From: a virus | Length of the DNA stretch: 64,000 bases | Reading direction: 5' to 3' (one strand) | Virus record (IMG/VR): IMGVR_UViG_3300024239_000011 | Location: 392,303 to 456,302 of that record | Shown: positions 24,368 to 34,638 of the stretch, piece after piece | Layout: the number at the start of each line of letters is the position of its first letter | Numbering within the stretch: position 1 is the first letter of the stretch | Position numbers and translations under genes: made by a program | Notes under the pieces: generated by a model | What the model was told of the DNA's origin: nothing | What the model saw: only the letters and a program-made list of their open reading frames with translations | The model's database searches: none

Positions 24368-26194
24368 TTAATTAGAACCACCACCACTCGTCAATACAAA
24401 CACACGAATAAATTCATCCGGTCGTGTGCCATAATTAGACGAATACGCAGTGTATTCACGTGCTTCACCATAGACGTTGATATTAACCGCTTGACCGCCC
24501 TGATACGCCGGTCCTTTTGAAATCGCAATCAAATCCATTTCTTCGGTGTAAGCCATGCGGGTGGTCGTCAACCCAAATGGGAATACCAGAACATATTCAC
24601 CATCATCTGTCGTCACAGGGCTACGCCATGCATTCGGGAAATGATGAATGGAATTTCCTAAATTACCCGACTGATTACTGAGTTCATTTGAATAGACAAC
24701 CCCAGTTACATTCGGATCATATCCAGTACCACCAGACAAAGTTGGCGGTGCTGTTATCTTGTCTGTAGGCGAGGTAACACTAATACTGTATCGGTTACCA
24801 TCAACCCCCTTACTATTGTAGGTAATGGTCAAATAACCATTACCAGAAGTCGGGTCATAGTTGCCATTATACGAAGCCACCTTAATCGCACCCAACGAGG
24901 ATGCACGAAGTACGTTGACTACATTATTAAGAGTCTGTTCGACATTTCCCGGCACCACTTTGATCTGGCGATCACCGGGATTACCATCGGTAAAGGTATA
25001 AGTGACGTTGTTGAGAACGATTGAATCACTAAGAGCCGATGGGTCGGAAGTCGTTGAATATGCCGGTACGCCCTTGAAAGTCACCGTCCCCGTGGCAGCA
25101 ACCGCCGAATCTACACCTCCCGCCCAGGGAGTAACCATGATAGTAGCTGCATTAGATGAAGACATCGACAATCCCAAATCAGCAACACGCCCAGGCTTTG
25201 CGGAATACATAAACACACGGGACAAGTTATCCGTGGTTACAGACGCAATCACCCGACCATTGATACGATTGTCCCAGGTATCAGCATTAATAGCATCAAC
25301 CAAATTTTTTGCTAAAGCCACTGGCGTCCCAGTGGTCAATTTATGTTCCCCAGCAAGCAAACCACTGGTCGGGTTAATTACAAACTTTGCGCCATTAATT
25401 GTTAAATTCCCCGCGTCAATCGATGCAACTCCTGCCGGTGCTTTAAATTCAACATATGCGGTAGCACGAGTGCCAGCAGCGGCCATTTCCGAACCGGTGG
25501 TCGGCACATCGGTGTCTTTTTCACGAACAACAGTATAATACCATTTATCAGAAAGTTCACTTGCACCTACGCGAGGAACAGTATTATGAATGGCAAATAC
25601 CGGTTGTGTACCAGTAATGAAGGTAGTACCATCACACTTAACCGGACGCTGACAGCACACCAGACCCATATAACGCATATCTTCAATACGCAATTGATCC
25701 CAAACGATGAGAGCAAAACCACGCGAGGTCTGTGTGTAACGATATGAATACTGATACGATTCAGACATACGAGTTGACGTGATGCTTTCACCACCCTGAA
25801 TCAAAACACAACGATGTGAATATGTTGTGTTAATTCCTTCAGCTTCGTTCATAGTCTCGACAGTACCGAGATACATAATCAATTGATTGTTCTGATACCC
25901 ATCAACTATAAACCCAACCCGATACTTTTTCTTATCTTCAACCGGATTTGCCGCATGAGTGGTATTAAGAGGTGATAGCGGATCAACAGTATTACTTGAT
26001 TGAAAAATCACGGTAGTCGCTTCATTAAGGCTAACCGCAGTGGGATCGGAACTACCGGGTTTGGCCTTATAGATCAATTCCCATCCATGATCTTGGAAAT
26101 CCTTGAAAATATTGGATGCGATTGCCTTGGGGTCGAGTGTTGCACCCGACGATACCATCTTGGAAAAATTGTTCCGTTCTACTGTGAAACCCAT
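24368..26194 (-). CDS. virion structural protein, long paralogue
   Basis: A 608-aa protein sharing N- and C-terminal blocks with the 339-aa protein at 20580 (YQYSYRYTQTSRGFALIVWD, CCQRPVK, VVREKDTD, VFPFGLTTTRMAYTEEMDLI). Between VVREKD (about residue 240) and FPFG (about 545) lies an insert of beta-domains (GNLTINGAKFVINPTSGLLA, GTVTFKGVPAYSTTS, LNNVTYTFTDGNPGDRQIKV) that looks like one or two added surface domains. GGAGAG precedes the ATG and a perfect TATAAATA is at 26229-26236. Confidence 0.75.
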   Translation of the reverse strand: MGFTVERNNFSKMVSSGATLDPKAIASNIFKDFQDHGWELIYKAKPGSSDPTAVSLNEATTVIFQSSNTVDPLSPLNTTHAANPVEDKKKYRVGFIVDGYQNNQLIMYLGTVETMNEAEGINTTYSHRCVLIQGGESITSTRMSESYQYSYRYTQTSRGFALIVWDQLRIEDMRYMGLVCCQRPVKCDGTTFITGTQPVFAIHNTVPRVGASELSDKWYYTVVREKDTDVPTTGSEMAAAGTRATAYVEFKAPAGVASIDAGNLTINGAKFVINPTSGLLAGEHKLTTGTPVALAKNLVDAINADTWDNRINGRVIASVTTDNLSRVFMYSAKPGRVADLGLSMSSSNAATIMVTPWAGGVDSAVAATGTVTFKGVPAYSTTSDPSALSDSIVLNNVTYTFTDGNPGDRQIKVVPGNVEQTLNNVVNVLRASSLGAIKVASYNGNYDPTSGNGYLTITYNSKGVDGNRYSISVTSPTDKITAPPTLSGGTGYDPNVTGVVYSNELSNQSGNLGNSIHHFPNAWRSPVTTDDGEYVLVFPFGLTTTRMAYTEEMDLIAISKGPAYQGGQAVNINVYGEAREYTAYSSNYGTRPDEFIRVFVLTSGGGSN

Positions 26195-26228
26195 CGCTAA
26201 TCTCTCCTACACTCGCTGGTCAGCCTAC

Positions 26229-26236
26229 TATTTATA
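26229..26236 (-). promoter_or_regulatory. T4-type late promoter (perfect octamer)
   Basis: TATAAATA, minus strand, overlapping the stop of the upstream gene; predicted start about 26223, 29-nt leader to ATG 26194. Confidence 0.75.
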
Positions 26237-27143
26237 AAATCTTGAGGAACGTAGCATCCATCGTTATAGAGCTACTTGATGTCCCTGTATTTCTAATACG
26301 CCAATAGGTGCGGCGCGACATATTGTCTTCAAGATTATGAATATAGACAAAACGGGGTCCATAAAACCGTCGCGCCTCACTAATATAGCTTCCGTCATCC
26401 GTCAGAAAACCATTAACCGCAATGAAACGATACGGATTAATGTCTTCGCGCGGTGAATACGAATGACATTCAACTACTGATGGGCGATTTACACTCAGAT
26501 TTAAAATCATTGCCGAGTATCCGGTTTCAAGCTCAAAATCATATTTTTCATCTGGGGCTAAAACCGGCGTTGAATACGTGATTTTTCGTTCTTCAATACC
26601 CGATATACTTCCCGCCCCATCCGGACCAACATATCGATACCCTTCAACAACAAGCGTATCCGCTACAATAGCCGGAAGCTCATTGGGGAAATGAATTACC
26701 CCCGCCTTAAAATCGAACACCCATTCTTCATTCTCAGTAAGGGGATTTAGTCGATTATCAGCCGCAATCACATTCGCATATATACGCGGCTGATAAGCAT
26801 TGCCAAACGACGGCGGTATCCAATTTTTTACTCGATTGGATTCTACCATTGGTGATGTTAGACGGTCATAAACCGTGATCCATGTTTTCTTTCCGGGCAC
26901 GGATGGATCAGGGACGCAATACACCGAACGCGAACCAACTCGCACTTGCACATCATCGGTATCCGCTGCGGGTGGGGCTTCTGTAATACCCTTGGATCGC
27001 ATCCATACGTTTTCACCGGGAATAATGACGCCAGCACGAATTGCTTCGTTTGGTCCTTCTTTATTGATGGTATCGGTGGTAGCCGCACCATAGATGATTT
27101 TCTTCCACAAGAAGTCCAGTTTTTTCGAGTCTGAAATCGCCAT
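26232..27143 (-). CDS. structural protein with shared 'KKLDFLWKK' N-terminal domain
   Basis: A 303-aa protein starting MAISDSKKLDFLWKKIIYG, directly after the preceding stop with GGAG upstream. The first 180 residues are the N-terminal domain shared with the 732- and 716-aa genes (…KTWITVYDRLTSPM, NWIPPSFGNAYQPRIYAN, NEEWVFDFKAGVIHFPNELP). Instead of their long C-terminal modules it has a short beta domain (about 190-303: KYDFELETGYSAMILNLSVN, RFVYIHNLEDNMSRRTYWRI). The shared domain probably docks these proteins on the same virion site. Confidence 0.75.
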   Translation of the reverse strand: MAISDSKKLDFLWKKIIYGAATTDTINKEGPNEAIRAGVIIPGENVWMRSKGITEAPPAADTDDVQVRVGSRSVYCVPDPSVPGKKTWITVYDRLTSPMVESNRVKNWIPPSFGNAYQPRIYANVIAADNRLNPLTENEEWVFDFKAGVIHFPNELPAIVADTLVVEGYRYVGPDGAGSISGIEERKITYSTPVLAPDEKYDFELETGYSAMILNLSVNRPSVVECHSYSPREDINPYRFIAVNGFLTDDGSYISEARRFYGPRFVYIHNLEDNMSRRTYWRIRNTGTSSSSITMDATFLKIL

Positions 27144-27144
27144 T

Positions 27145-29343
27145 TTAATTGATCTCCAAACCAGTAATTGCTTGGTTTTTTGCAAGACGGAAACGAACCA
27201 ATATTGCGCTATTGACTGAATTTGACGAGGTTTCCTCACCAAAGAAAGCAATAAAACGTCCAGAAGTTCCGTTAGCTGGGGTACCGAATGCACAACCCGG
27301 AGAATTAACCCCTCGATCAGGAACACCAATACCGTCATAACGCCGATACAAGTCCCACCATCCATTGAGGGTATTATTTAACCCCTGAATACCCGGCAAC
27401 ATGACCCACATTCCTGCATAAGTTCCCTCAACATGTATCTTGATGGATGAACATGCACGACGCCGCAACATAAAGGTGGCATATTGAGGTGCATGTGGTG
27501 GGCGCGTAGAAAAATCTGGACCTTCTGGGAGATACTGGGTGTAGTCAGTAAGGTCGTGCTTCAATACACCACCAACAACCGATGCGGCGGCAGAAGAGAT
27601 TTCCCGAGCCGGTTCCCATGGTGCCGACAGTAGCAACCCGATTTCACCGGTACTAACCACTGGTGTGTCTTCATCATGACTTATATTAACACGCATTGCA
27701 TGAGCAACGGCATCTGCGGGGATTTCGCCTAATGCTGGGTCAACCTTAACATTCGTTTCTGTAATCACACCACCAAGCCCAACGGCGGGTTCACCCGACA
27801 TAATCAGAAGTTTCTTTGGTGCCACTGCCCATGGACTATTACCAAGCGGCAGCCGAACTCTGGTACGAATTTCCGCCTCCGTATGCACATCACCAGAAAC
27901 CACAAACTCAAGCCCACTTTGGCTGTAAGTAGGCATATGGCTCGGTAGCACAGCGGGGAGATTGTATTGTCCAGGGTCAATAAATACCGGATCACCAACT
28001 ACCGGCTCCGTGCTAATTTCCATAACACCCTTGTCGTAAAACACATTTGTCGAAAGATTGAAACCAGTGACACTTGCCGTTAGCGTTGAATTCTCGGTGT
28101 AATGCGGAATACCACTTGAATGAACAATGTTCGGTAATGAGGGGGCGATGGTATTAAAAGTCGCGGATGGAACCTCGATGACTTCATCCACAACGAACAG
28201 TACCTCGTTCGTCTCACCCGAGGCAGTATGAAGCATTTTCATGGAGTTCAATCCAGCTTGAACCGTGGTCGCGATTCCCGCAGTCAGCGACTTATGGAAA
28301 CCGGGTTTGTCAGCGGGGAAGTCAGGATTATCAATGATAGTAAGTGCGCCATCGGTCGTTACATTATCACCAGACCCAAGTGTAACAACACCCGCAATAT
28401 TACCATTGATAATTGCTTGAACATCACCTGAATTACCCGGTCCAAAATTAGTAACTGGAAGCGAAGTAACCTCGCCGGATGCAACGGCGGTAACAGGGGT
28501 ACCACCAGCAAGTGGGACACTACCAGAATTATTGATAACACCATCACAAATTACAACATTCGCACCATCCAACCCACTGATACTATCCTCAATTACTAAG
28601 GTTTTGGATGATAACGGTGCTGGCGGCGCGGGCACAAGCAGCCCCAGGATTTCGTTTAAGTCATCAAGTGCATCTACAATACGAGTTGCAGCAGTCCATG
28701 ATTGTATAGCCGGTTGACTTCCTTCTACACGACCATTACTCCAAAGCCCATCGGTAGGAATACCAATCATGTCACCGACGCTTGATGGATCACCACTATT
28801 AGTGCCACCAGAGCCAACTCCCTTGGTGCCAATGTAACGGCACCCCTCAATGTAGATATCCACCACCCCATTTGGTAAATTGTTCGGGAAGTGTAGGACA
28901 CCAGCTTGGTAGTCAAATACCCACTCTTCATTATTAGTCAATGCGTTTAAGACAACCCCGCCAGCAGAAGGAATGCCCTTATAAACCTTTAGCATATAAC
29001 TAGGGTCTACCGATGGCGGAATCCAGTCAGTGATACGGTTGGCCTTTTCCATTGGGTTGCCAGTTGAACTGACCACGGCAATCCATGTCTTATTCCCACT
29101 GACAGTTGGATCGGCAACACATTTAATCGCCTTCGCCCCTTTCTGAACGACAACAACTGTGGTATCAGTAGCAGGGGCAGCGGTTGGAATTTGATCCGCT
29201 TGTGCCCATACCTGATTACCGAAAACCGGTAACGGCGACCCAATAGATTCGTTAGAACCATCCTTACTCGCGGTCGTCTCGGTGACGCCGTACATGATCT
29301 TCTTCCAGAGGAAGTCCAGTTTCTTTTGATCAGCAATGGACAT
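27145..29343 (-). CDS. modular structural protein (paralogue group)
   Basis: A 732-aa protein with three parts: the shared N-terminal docking domain (MSIADQKKLDFLWKKIMYG to about 180); a middle module (about 225-560) with a conserved linker VDALDDLNEILGLLVPAPP followed by beta-domains; and a C-terminal domain (about 590-732: FMLRRRACSSIKIHVEGTYA, GWWDLYRRYDGIGVPDRGVN, NSAILVRFRLAKNQAITGLE) shared with the 716- and 921-aa genes. GGGTG precedes the ATG. The C-terminal domain could be a carbohydrate-binding tip (inference). Confidence 0.75.
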   Translation of the reverse strand: MSIADQKKLDFLWKKIMYGVTETTASKDGSNESIGSPLPVFGNQVWAQADQIPTAAPATDTTVVVVQKGAKAIKCVADPTVSGNKTWIAVVSSTGNPMEKANRITDWIPPSVDPSYMLKVYKGIPSAGGVVLNALTNNEEWVFDYQAGVLHFPNNLPNGVVDIYIEGCRYIGTKGVGSGGTNSGDPSSVGDMIGIPTDGLWSNGRVEGSQPAIQSWTAATRIVDALDDLNEILGLLVPAPPAPLSSKTLVIEDSISGLDGANVVICDGVINNSGSVPLAGGTPVTAVASGEVTSLPVTNFGPGNSGDVQAIINGNIAGVVTLGSGDNVTTDGALTIIDNPDFPADKPGFHKSLTAGIATTVQAGLNSMKMLHTASGETNEVLFVVDEVIEVPSATFNTIAPSLPNIVHSSGIPHYTENSTLTASVTGFNLSTNVFYDKGVMEISTEPVVGDPVFIDPGQYNLPAVLPSHMPTYSQSGLEFVVSGDVHTEAEIRTRVRLPLGNSPWAVAPKKLLIMSGEPAVGLGGVITETNVKVDPALGEIPADAVAHAMRVNISHDEDTPVVSTGEIGLLLSAPWEPAREISSAAASVVGGVLKHDLTDYTQYLPEGPDFSTRPPHAPQYATFMLRRRACSSIKIHVEGTYAGMWVMLPGIQGLNNTLNGWWDLYRRYDGIGVPDRGVNSPGCAFGTPANGTSGRFIAFFGEETSSNSVNSAILVRFRLAKNQAITGLEIN

Positions 29344-29347
29344 TTAC

Positions 29348-31498
29348 TTACACCCCAATGAAGCTCAAACCAGTAATCGCCTTGCCCGCAGTGAGCGAAA
29401 AACGAACCAGAATAATGTTGTTTGTTGAATTTGTACTGGATTGGGTACCGAACGTCACCCGCACCTGTCCGGTGGACCCGGTGGCAACTGCCCCCATGGC
29501 ACACCCAGCACCATTAGACCCAACGTCAGGCACGCCAGCACCATCATAAAGCTGTTTAGCTGACCACCAGCCATTCAGCGTATTCTTGGTCGTTATGCCA
29601 GGAAGTTTCACCCATAGCCCATCATAAGTACCAGTTACGTCAATGACAAAACCTGATTGGGCACGACGGCGGAACATGAAAGTTATGTATTGGGTCGCTG
29701 CTCGTCCACTCAGATTCGGTCCAGGGGGCAAATACCCAGTGCTATAATCGGTCGCATCATGTTTTAATATCCCGCCGACAACAACCGCATCCCATGCCTG
29801 TAATGCCGCTGATGAAACCCAATCAGGTGTTATCAAATTAACATCACCAGCCGGGGTATCCGTATTGCCTAAAATAATACGACCCGCATTACCACCAGTT
29901 GGGTTCGTACCCATATTCGTCACCGCAATCGATGTTTCACGGATGCCTGTAGTTGGAGTACCGGTCATTACGTTAACCTTGAGCGACGATGTATTCCATT
30001 GCCCATCGCCCGCCGGATTACGCCCACGAACGCGCACATTAGCGGTAGTATGTACCGATCCCCCGATAGTGAATACTTGATCGAAGATGTTTTGATTGGG
30101 CAAATCCTTAGTGAATACCGCAGGCATTCCCGCATTACCCGGTCCAATATCCACCTGGGTACCAATGGTCGGGACACTTCCAATTTGGATGTTGCTTTTT
30201 GAAAGATACGTTAACCCAGCCAATTTCGATACAGTAGCTCCAACCTTCAGTGTTGCCCCCGCACCGTAATGCGGAATACTGCTGCTGTATGACAAAGTAC
30301 CAGCGGTTCCCTCTGCCACGGTTAACGCTGTAGTGGACGGAATATCAATACGATCATCATACACAAAGAATACTTCATTCGTGGCGCCACCATCGGTATG
30401 ACTCATGCGGAACTTGTTTAGCCCCGCCGGTATAGATGATGTTATTTTAGCACTCAACGCACGCCAGAACCCAGGTTTATCGGTCGGGTAGTCTATATCC
30501 GCAGTGACAATAAGGGAGCCATAGGTACCACTTTTGTCCGTATTATCTATAACGACCTTACCACTCTCCGTGCCATTCACCAGGGCAGCTAATGTTCCGC
30601 TAATCCCACTACCAAAACCGGTTAGCGCAGTTGTACTCGCAGTTGCCGCCGCAATACGGTAAATCTTGGTTCCACTTGCAGGACTTCCACCACCAGTATT
30701 GTCCACCGTGCCTTCTGCAAGCAGGATATTTTCCGAGCCAACTGCATCGGCACCCCCGGTCATCACCAAGGTCAATGTGCTGAGATTTGGTGGTGGGGAA
30801 GGAAGCAACTTTCCAAGTAATTCATTAAGATCATCAAGTGCATCAACAACTTTTGTAGATGAATTCCAGTTTTTAATTGCAGCATTTTGATCCAACGACC
30901 CATCAGTAGGTGTACCTAGGGTAATACCATCAGCCGTACCAGACCCCCCAGTACCTCCCGCTGAAATACCACGTCGTCCAACGTACTTATAACCAATGAC
31001 ATATACATCAGATGTTGCCAATGCTGATGGGATATTGTTTGGAAAATGCAAAACGCCTGCTGCATAGTCAAACACCCACTCTTCGTTATTAGTCAATTGA
31101 TTTAGCTGTTTTCCACCGGCATTTGGATCACCCGCATACACCTTGATCTGGTAGCTGGGATGAATAATAGGGGGAACCCAATCCATATGACGATTGGTTG
31201 CAAGAAAAGGACTTGTTGTGGCATCAATAACGGTAATCCATGTTCGGCGCTCGGTTACGGTGGAATCGACTGCACACTTAACTGCCACCGACTGCCCGAA
31301 GAATTGCACTACCCCCTGGGTAGCACCGGGCGCGGGTGATGGAATTTGATCACTTTCAGACCATAACTGACTTTGCAAGACGACCGGTGCCGATGATATG
31401 AACTCGTTCGGCGCCGCTTTATTCACGTCCGTCTCAGTACGGGAGAAAATAGTTCGCTTCCAAAGGAAATCTACTTTCTTATCGGTATTGATTGCCAT
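29348..31498 (-). CDS. modular structural protein (paralogue group)
   Basis: A 716-aa protein with the same three-part plan as 27145-29343: N-terminal domain (MAINTDKKVDFLWKRTIFSR), linker VDALDDLNELLGKLLPSPP, middle beta-domains, and C-terminal domain (FMFRRRAQSGFVIDVTGTYD, GWWSAKQLYDGAGVPDVGSN, NNIILVRFSLTAGKAITGL). The two genes are diverged tandem duplicates four bases apart, with co-linear homology throughout. GGGGGAATTAAGG precedes the ATG. Confidence 0.75.
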   Translation of the reverse strand: MAINTDKKVDFLWKRTIFSRTETDVNKAAPNEFISSAPVVLQSQLWSESDQIPSPAPGATQGVVQFFGQSVAVKCAVDSTVTERRTWITVIDATTSPFLATNRHMDWVPPIIHPSYQIKVYAGDPNAGGKQLNQLTNNEEWVFDYAAGVLHFPNNIPSALATSDVYVIGYKYVGRRGISAGGTGGSGTADGITLGTPTDGSLDQNAAIKNWNSSTKVVDALDDLNELLGKLLPSPPPNLSTLTLVMTGGADAVGSENILLAEGTVDNTGGGSPASGTKIYRIAAATASTTALTGFGSGISGTLAALVNGTESGKVVIDNTDKSGTYGSLIVTADIDYPTDKPGFWRALSAKITSSIPAGLNKFRMSHTDGGATNEVFFVYDDRIDIPSTTALTVAEGTAGTLSYSSSIPHYGAGATLKVGATVSKLAGLTYLSKSNIQIGSVPTIGTQVDIGPGNAGMPAVFTKDLPNQNIFDQVFTIGGSVHTTANVRVRGRNPAGDGQWNTSSLKVNVMTGTPTTGIRETSIAVTNMGTNPTGGNAGRIILGNTDTPAGDVNLITPDWVSSAALQAWDAVVVGGILKHDATDYSTGYLPPGPNLSGRAATQYITFMFRRRAQSGFVIDVTGTYDGLWVKLPGITTKNTLNGWWSAKQLYDGAGVPDVGSNGAGCAMGAVATGSTGQVRVTFGTQSSTNSTNNIILVRFSLTAGKAITGLSFIGV

Positions 31499-31500
31499 CC

Positions 31501-34266
31501 TTAATTCCCCCTGAACACAAGACCGCTAATTGCATCGTTTCCGGTCAACTTAAATCGTACCAACAGAATATTGTTCGTAGAAAAATGAGTATTTGCCTGA
31601 CCAAACGTTACTCCAAATGTGCCGCTATGACCATTCATTTTTCCAATACTAGGATCGCCACACCCAGGAGAAGTTCCTGGCATACCCGGAACCCCACCAA
31701 CTGCATCGAAATCCATCATCGCATCCCACCATCCGTTGGGAGCATCAGACAAATCAAGCAAGTCGCCGGTAAACGGATCGGTCAAACCATACATTTTCAA
31801 CCAGCACCCAGAGTAGGTACCAGTAATATCTACCAACATTGAGGTGACAGCCGAACGGCGAACCATAAACGTTGTATATTGTGTCGCATTCTGCCCACTC
31901 AAATCCGGACCAACCGGGAGATACCCATCGGAATAGTTGGTATGGTCACAGCGCAACACACCACCAACTATTGCCGCATCCCAGGTGTTGAGTGCTGCCG
32001 ATGCATTCCAATCACCGGTCAGCAACCCGCTTTTATCGTCTGCTGGCGTATCCCCATTACCCATGGTGACACGGACCCCGAAATCTGGCGCATTAGTGGG
32101 TTTTACCCCAAGATTCACCAACGAAATCCCATTTTCAATCATAGGACCATTCACCCCTGACGGTGGCGATCCCGCCATTACATTAAACCCAATAGTATCT
32201 TCCGACCAATCACCATACCCATTAGTGTTTTTTCCACGTGTACGCAGCTTAGATGTCGTATGGATACTTCCACCAATAATAAATGGCACATCAGATGCGG
32301 TAATGACAGTGCCGCTCGGGGATGCCGGAATACCATATTCGCCCGCATTAATAACAACTGGTATACCAATCTGTGGATTGGTTCCTGCTTCAATCATTGG
32401 CGTGGCATAGGCGCCACCATGGGTGACCATGTTGCTATAGCTCGCAGTCACCTTCAAGGTCGAGGTGGACGCATAGTGCGGTACCGAGCTTGAATAAACA
32501 ATGACTTGATTACCTTCAGTAATCTGCCGATTCTCAAACACCGGTAACCCCGAAATAGAATCTTGATCATTGTCCACAATGGTACCAGACCCTTGTGAAG
32601 TCGCCAGGGTAGCATTGACGGGATCACTCAAGATAATCTTGAACGCCTCATTGCCTTCGACCAGCAAATCGTCTGTAGTGTTGATCTGAATTTTTTTGAC
32701 CGTCTCACCGGGCTGAAATTGAAGGATACCACTCTTAGCAGTGTAATCCTGCCCACCCACCGCAGTTCCGTCCTGGGTTTGATAGGACACTGACACAATT
32801 ACGGTAGTCGGAACCGACAGATTAACGGTAAATTCAATCACACCACCTTCGGTTGCGCTTGCATTTCCAATACTGATCGCGGGTACTACCACGGAAGCAT
32901 CTTCCAAAAGGAAGAACACGCGGTTGGTTGATCCGGTTTGCGTATGAACCAATTGCACACTGTTGATACCCGTATTCAACGTAGGCATCGTGATACGAGC
33001 GTCTATAGAGCGCCACAGACAGGCAGGACCGCCCACTGGGTAAATGCTATCAGCCAACACTTCCAGGGCATCGTAGGTGCCTGTATTGTCCGCTGCGTTA
33101 AGGGCAACCGACCCGGCTGCCTGTCCGTTTACCATCGCTACCAGAGAACCGGTATTCCCCGACCCAAACGCGGTGACAATATTGGTTTTCACGGGAGTCT
33201 GGTTGACTACATAGATCGGCTGACCCGCAGTTGGACCAGAACCCGTATGATCAATCGTTCCCGGAGGGACGATCCCCATTTGCCCGTCAATTACTTGAAG
33301 AGTCTTTGATGACAAAGCCGGTGGTTGATCCGGAAGAATGACGCCGAGTAATTTATTCAGTTGATCCAATGCATCAGCAATAGTAGTGTTTTCATTCCAA
33401 CCAGTGATTGCGGGTGGCTTACACCCCTCCGCGCGTGGATCATCAAAATGACCGGTGGTTGGTGTTCCAATAGTATTACCCGGTGCAGCTACTTTAGCAT
33501 CAATAGTCACCGTATCGCCCGTAGTTGTAATAATGGCGTTCGGACCCGGTTTCAAAGTCTTAAAACGGAATGTGTTGTCTACTCGATGCGAATAAACACT
33601 AGTACCATTCCCAATATTGATAATATCAATATGATCTATAGGAGCGGATGGTGCAGAAATACCAATCTCATCACCCAAATCCATAACTAATGTGCCATTC
33701 AAACCCTTTATGGTCTTGAACATTAACTCGTTGCCAACCTGCCCACCAAATACACCAGCACCGGTCCCGATATTGATTGCGGAAACCGGTGGGGCGCTCT
33801 GAGTAGTCGTCGGACCAGCCGAGATCACCAGTGAACAACCGTTGTCAATGATGGTTACGTTGTTCCCCGCATACAGGCGCTTAAAGCGAAGGATGCCGTT
33901 TTTTTCTCCATGATAGATGGGTTTGCCTTCTTCGTCGTCACCCAGGTTGATGGCGCCGACAATCGATGGACTATCATTCAACGCTGCAATTACAAGTGCG
34001 TCAGCTTCTTCCGTGATGCCGATCCCGGTACCCGCCTTTAGACGACGAAACTGAAATTCTGGACCGACCCGCTGTTTAAACACAGTAGAGCCTTCCATAC
34101 CCAAATTCACACCAATGGACGCATCGACGGTTTCAATAATGATTTTATCTGCACATTGACGTAGCGAGACATTATTCCCGCCCTTAAGAGTACGAAACCG
34201 AAGGGTTTCTCCCTCTAATCCGGCATAAATTTCAATAGCATTGCCAATATTCTGCCCATCGGTCAT
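31501..34266 (-). CDS. large modular structural protein with Calx-beta domain
   Basis: A 921-aa protein. Residues 1-260 are four or five repeats of about 50 residues with the pattern INIG...V....(N/E)..FK.LK.G....I...(G/D).I.I (for example NGILRFKRLYAGNNVTIIDN), a beta-helical shaft pattern. The linker DALDQLNKLLGVILPDQPP leads into middle domains, including a Calx-beta domain at about 475-575 (ATEGGVIEFTVNLS, DYTAKSGILQFQPGE, EAFKIILSDP, GTIVDND). The C-terminal domain is that of the 716/732-aa proteins (FMVRRSAVTSMLVDITGTYS, NGWWDAMMDFDAVGGVPGMP). It combines a different shaft with the same tip, showing domain shuffling. Confidence 0.8.
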   Translation of the reverse strand: MTDGQNIGNAIEIYAGLEGETLRFRTLKGGNNVSLRQCADKIIIETVDASIGVNLGMEGSTVFKQRVGPEFQFRRLKAGTGIGITEEADALVIAALNDSPSIVGAINLGDDEEGKPIYHGEKNGILRFKRLYAGNNVTIIDNGCSLVISAGPTTTQSAPPVSAINIGTGAGVFGGQVGNELMFKTIKGLNGTLVMDLGDEIGISAPSAPIDHIDIINIGNGTSVYSHRVDNTFRFKTLKPGPNAIITTTGDTVTIDAKVAAPGNTIGTPTTGHFDDPRAEGCKPPAITGWNENTTIADALDQLNKLLGVILPDQPPALSSKTLQVIDGQMGIVPPGTIDHTGSGPTAGQPIYVVNQTPVKTNIVTAFGSGNTGSLVAMVNGQAAGSVALNAADNTGTYDALEVLADSIYPVGGPACLWRSIDARITMPTLNTGINSVQLVHTQTGSTNRVFFLLEDASVVVPAISIGNASATEGGVIEFTVNLSVPTTVIVSVSYQTQDGTAVGGQDYTAKSGILQFQPGETVKKIQINTTDDLLVEGNEAFKIILSDPVNATLATSQGSGTIVDNDQDSISGLPVFENRQITEGNQVIVYSSSVPHYASTSTLKVTASYSNMVTHGGAYATPMIEAGTNPQIGIPVVINAGEYGIPASPSGTVITASDVPFIIGGSIHTTSKLRTRGKNTNGYGDWSEDTIGFNVMAGSPPSGVNGPMIENGISLVNLGVKPTNAPDFGVRVTMGNGDTPADDKSGLLTGDWNASAALNTWDAAIVGGVLRCDHTNYSDGYLPVGPDLSGQNATQYTTFMVRRSAVTSMLVDITGTYSGCWLKMYGLTDPFTGDLLDLSDAPNGWWDAMMDFDAVGGVPGMPGTSPGCGDPSIGKMNGHSGTFGVTFGQANTHFSTNNILLVRFKLTGNDAISGLVFRGN

Positions 34267-34269
34267 TGA

Positions 34270-34590
34270 TTAAACCCCTTCTGCAAACCCATAGGCTATG
34301 ACGGACACCCCAGCAACATCAGACATCACAACGATGTTGTATCCCTCTTCCAGGGCTATACCTCGAATTTCATAATAGTCATTTGCATTAATAGTACGAA
34401 CCGGGCGAATAAGTTCGTCAGTTTGTGGATAGCATTGGTTCTCGGAATATCCGATCCTCACGTTTGCCTCGGTGGCGGTGTGATTGCACACCGTGACCAC
34501 GACAGTGCTATCCGAGTTGGGCGCACCAGCCGCAACAACGAAAGGTGTGTTAGCTTCAAGAACTGCTTTTCCGAAAAGTTTTGCGGACAT
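34270..34590 (-). CDS. small structural protein (106 aa)
   Basis: Starts MSAKLFGKAVLEANTPFVVA; an all-beta protein (VVVTVCNHTATEANVRIGYS, YYEIRGIALEEGYNIVVMSD) resembling small phage head-fibre or tail decoration proteins, with no specific family named. Late octamer at 34618-34625 and GGGG before the ATG. It begins the transcription unit that includes the 921-aa gene. Confidence 0.65.
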   Translation of the reverse strand: MSAKLFGKAVLEANTPFVVAAGAPNSDSTVVVTVCNHTATEANVRIGYSENQCYPQTDELIRPVRTINANDYYEIRGIALEEGYNIVVMSDVAGVSVIAYGFAEGV

Positions 34591-34617
34591 GCTGAACCCC
34601 TTTAATACCGTTCCCAG

Positions 34618-34625
34618 TATTTAGC
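34618..34625 (-). promoter_or_regulatory. T4-type late promoter octamer
   Basis: GCTAAATA, minus strand; predicted start about 34612, 22-nt leader to ATG 34590. Confidence 0.5.
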
Positions 34626-34638
34626 AGGATGCAAGACC

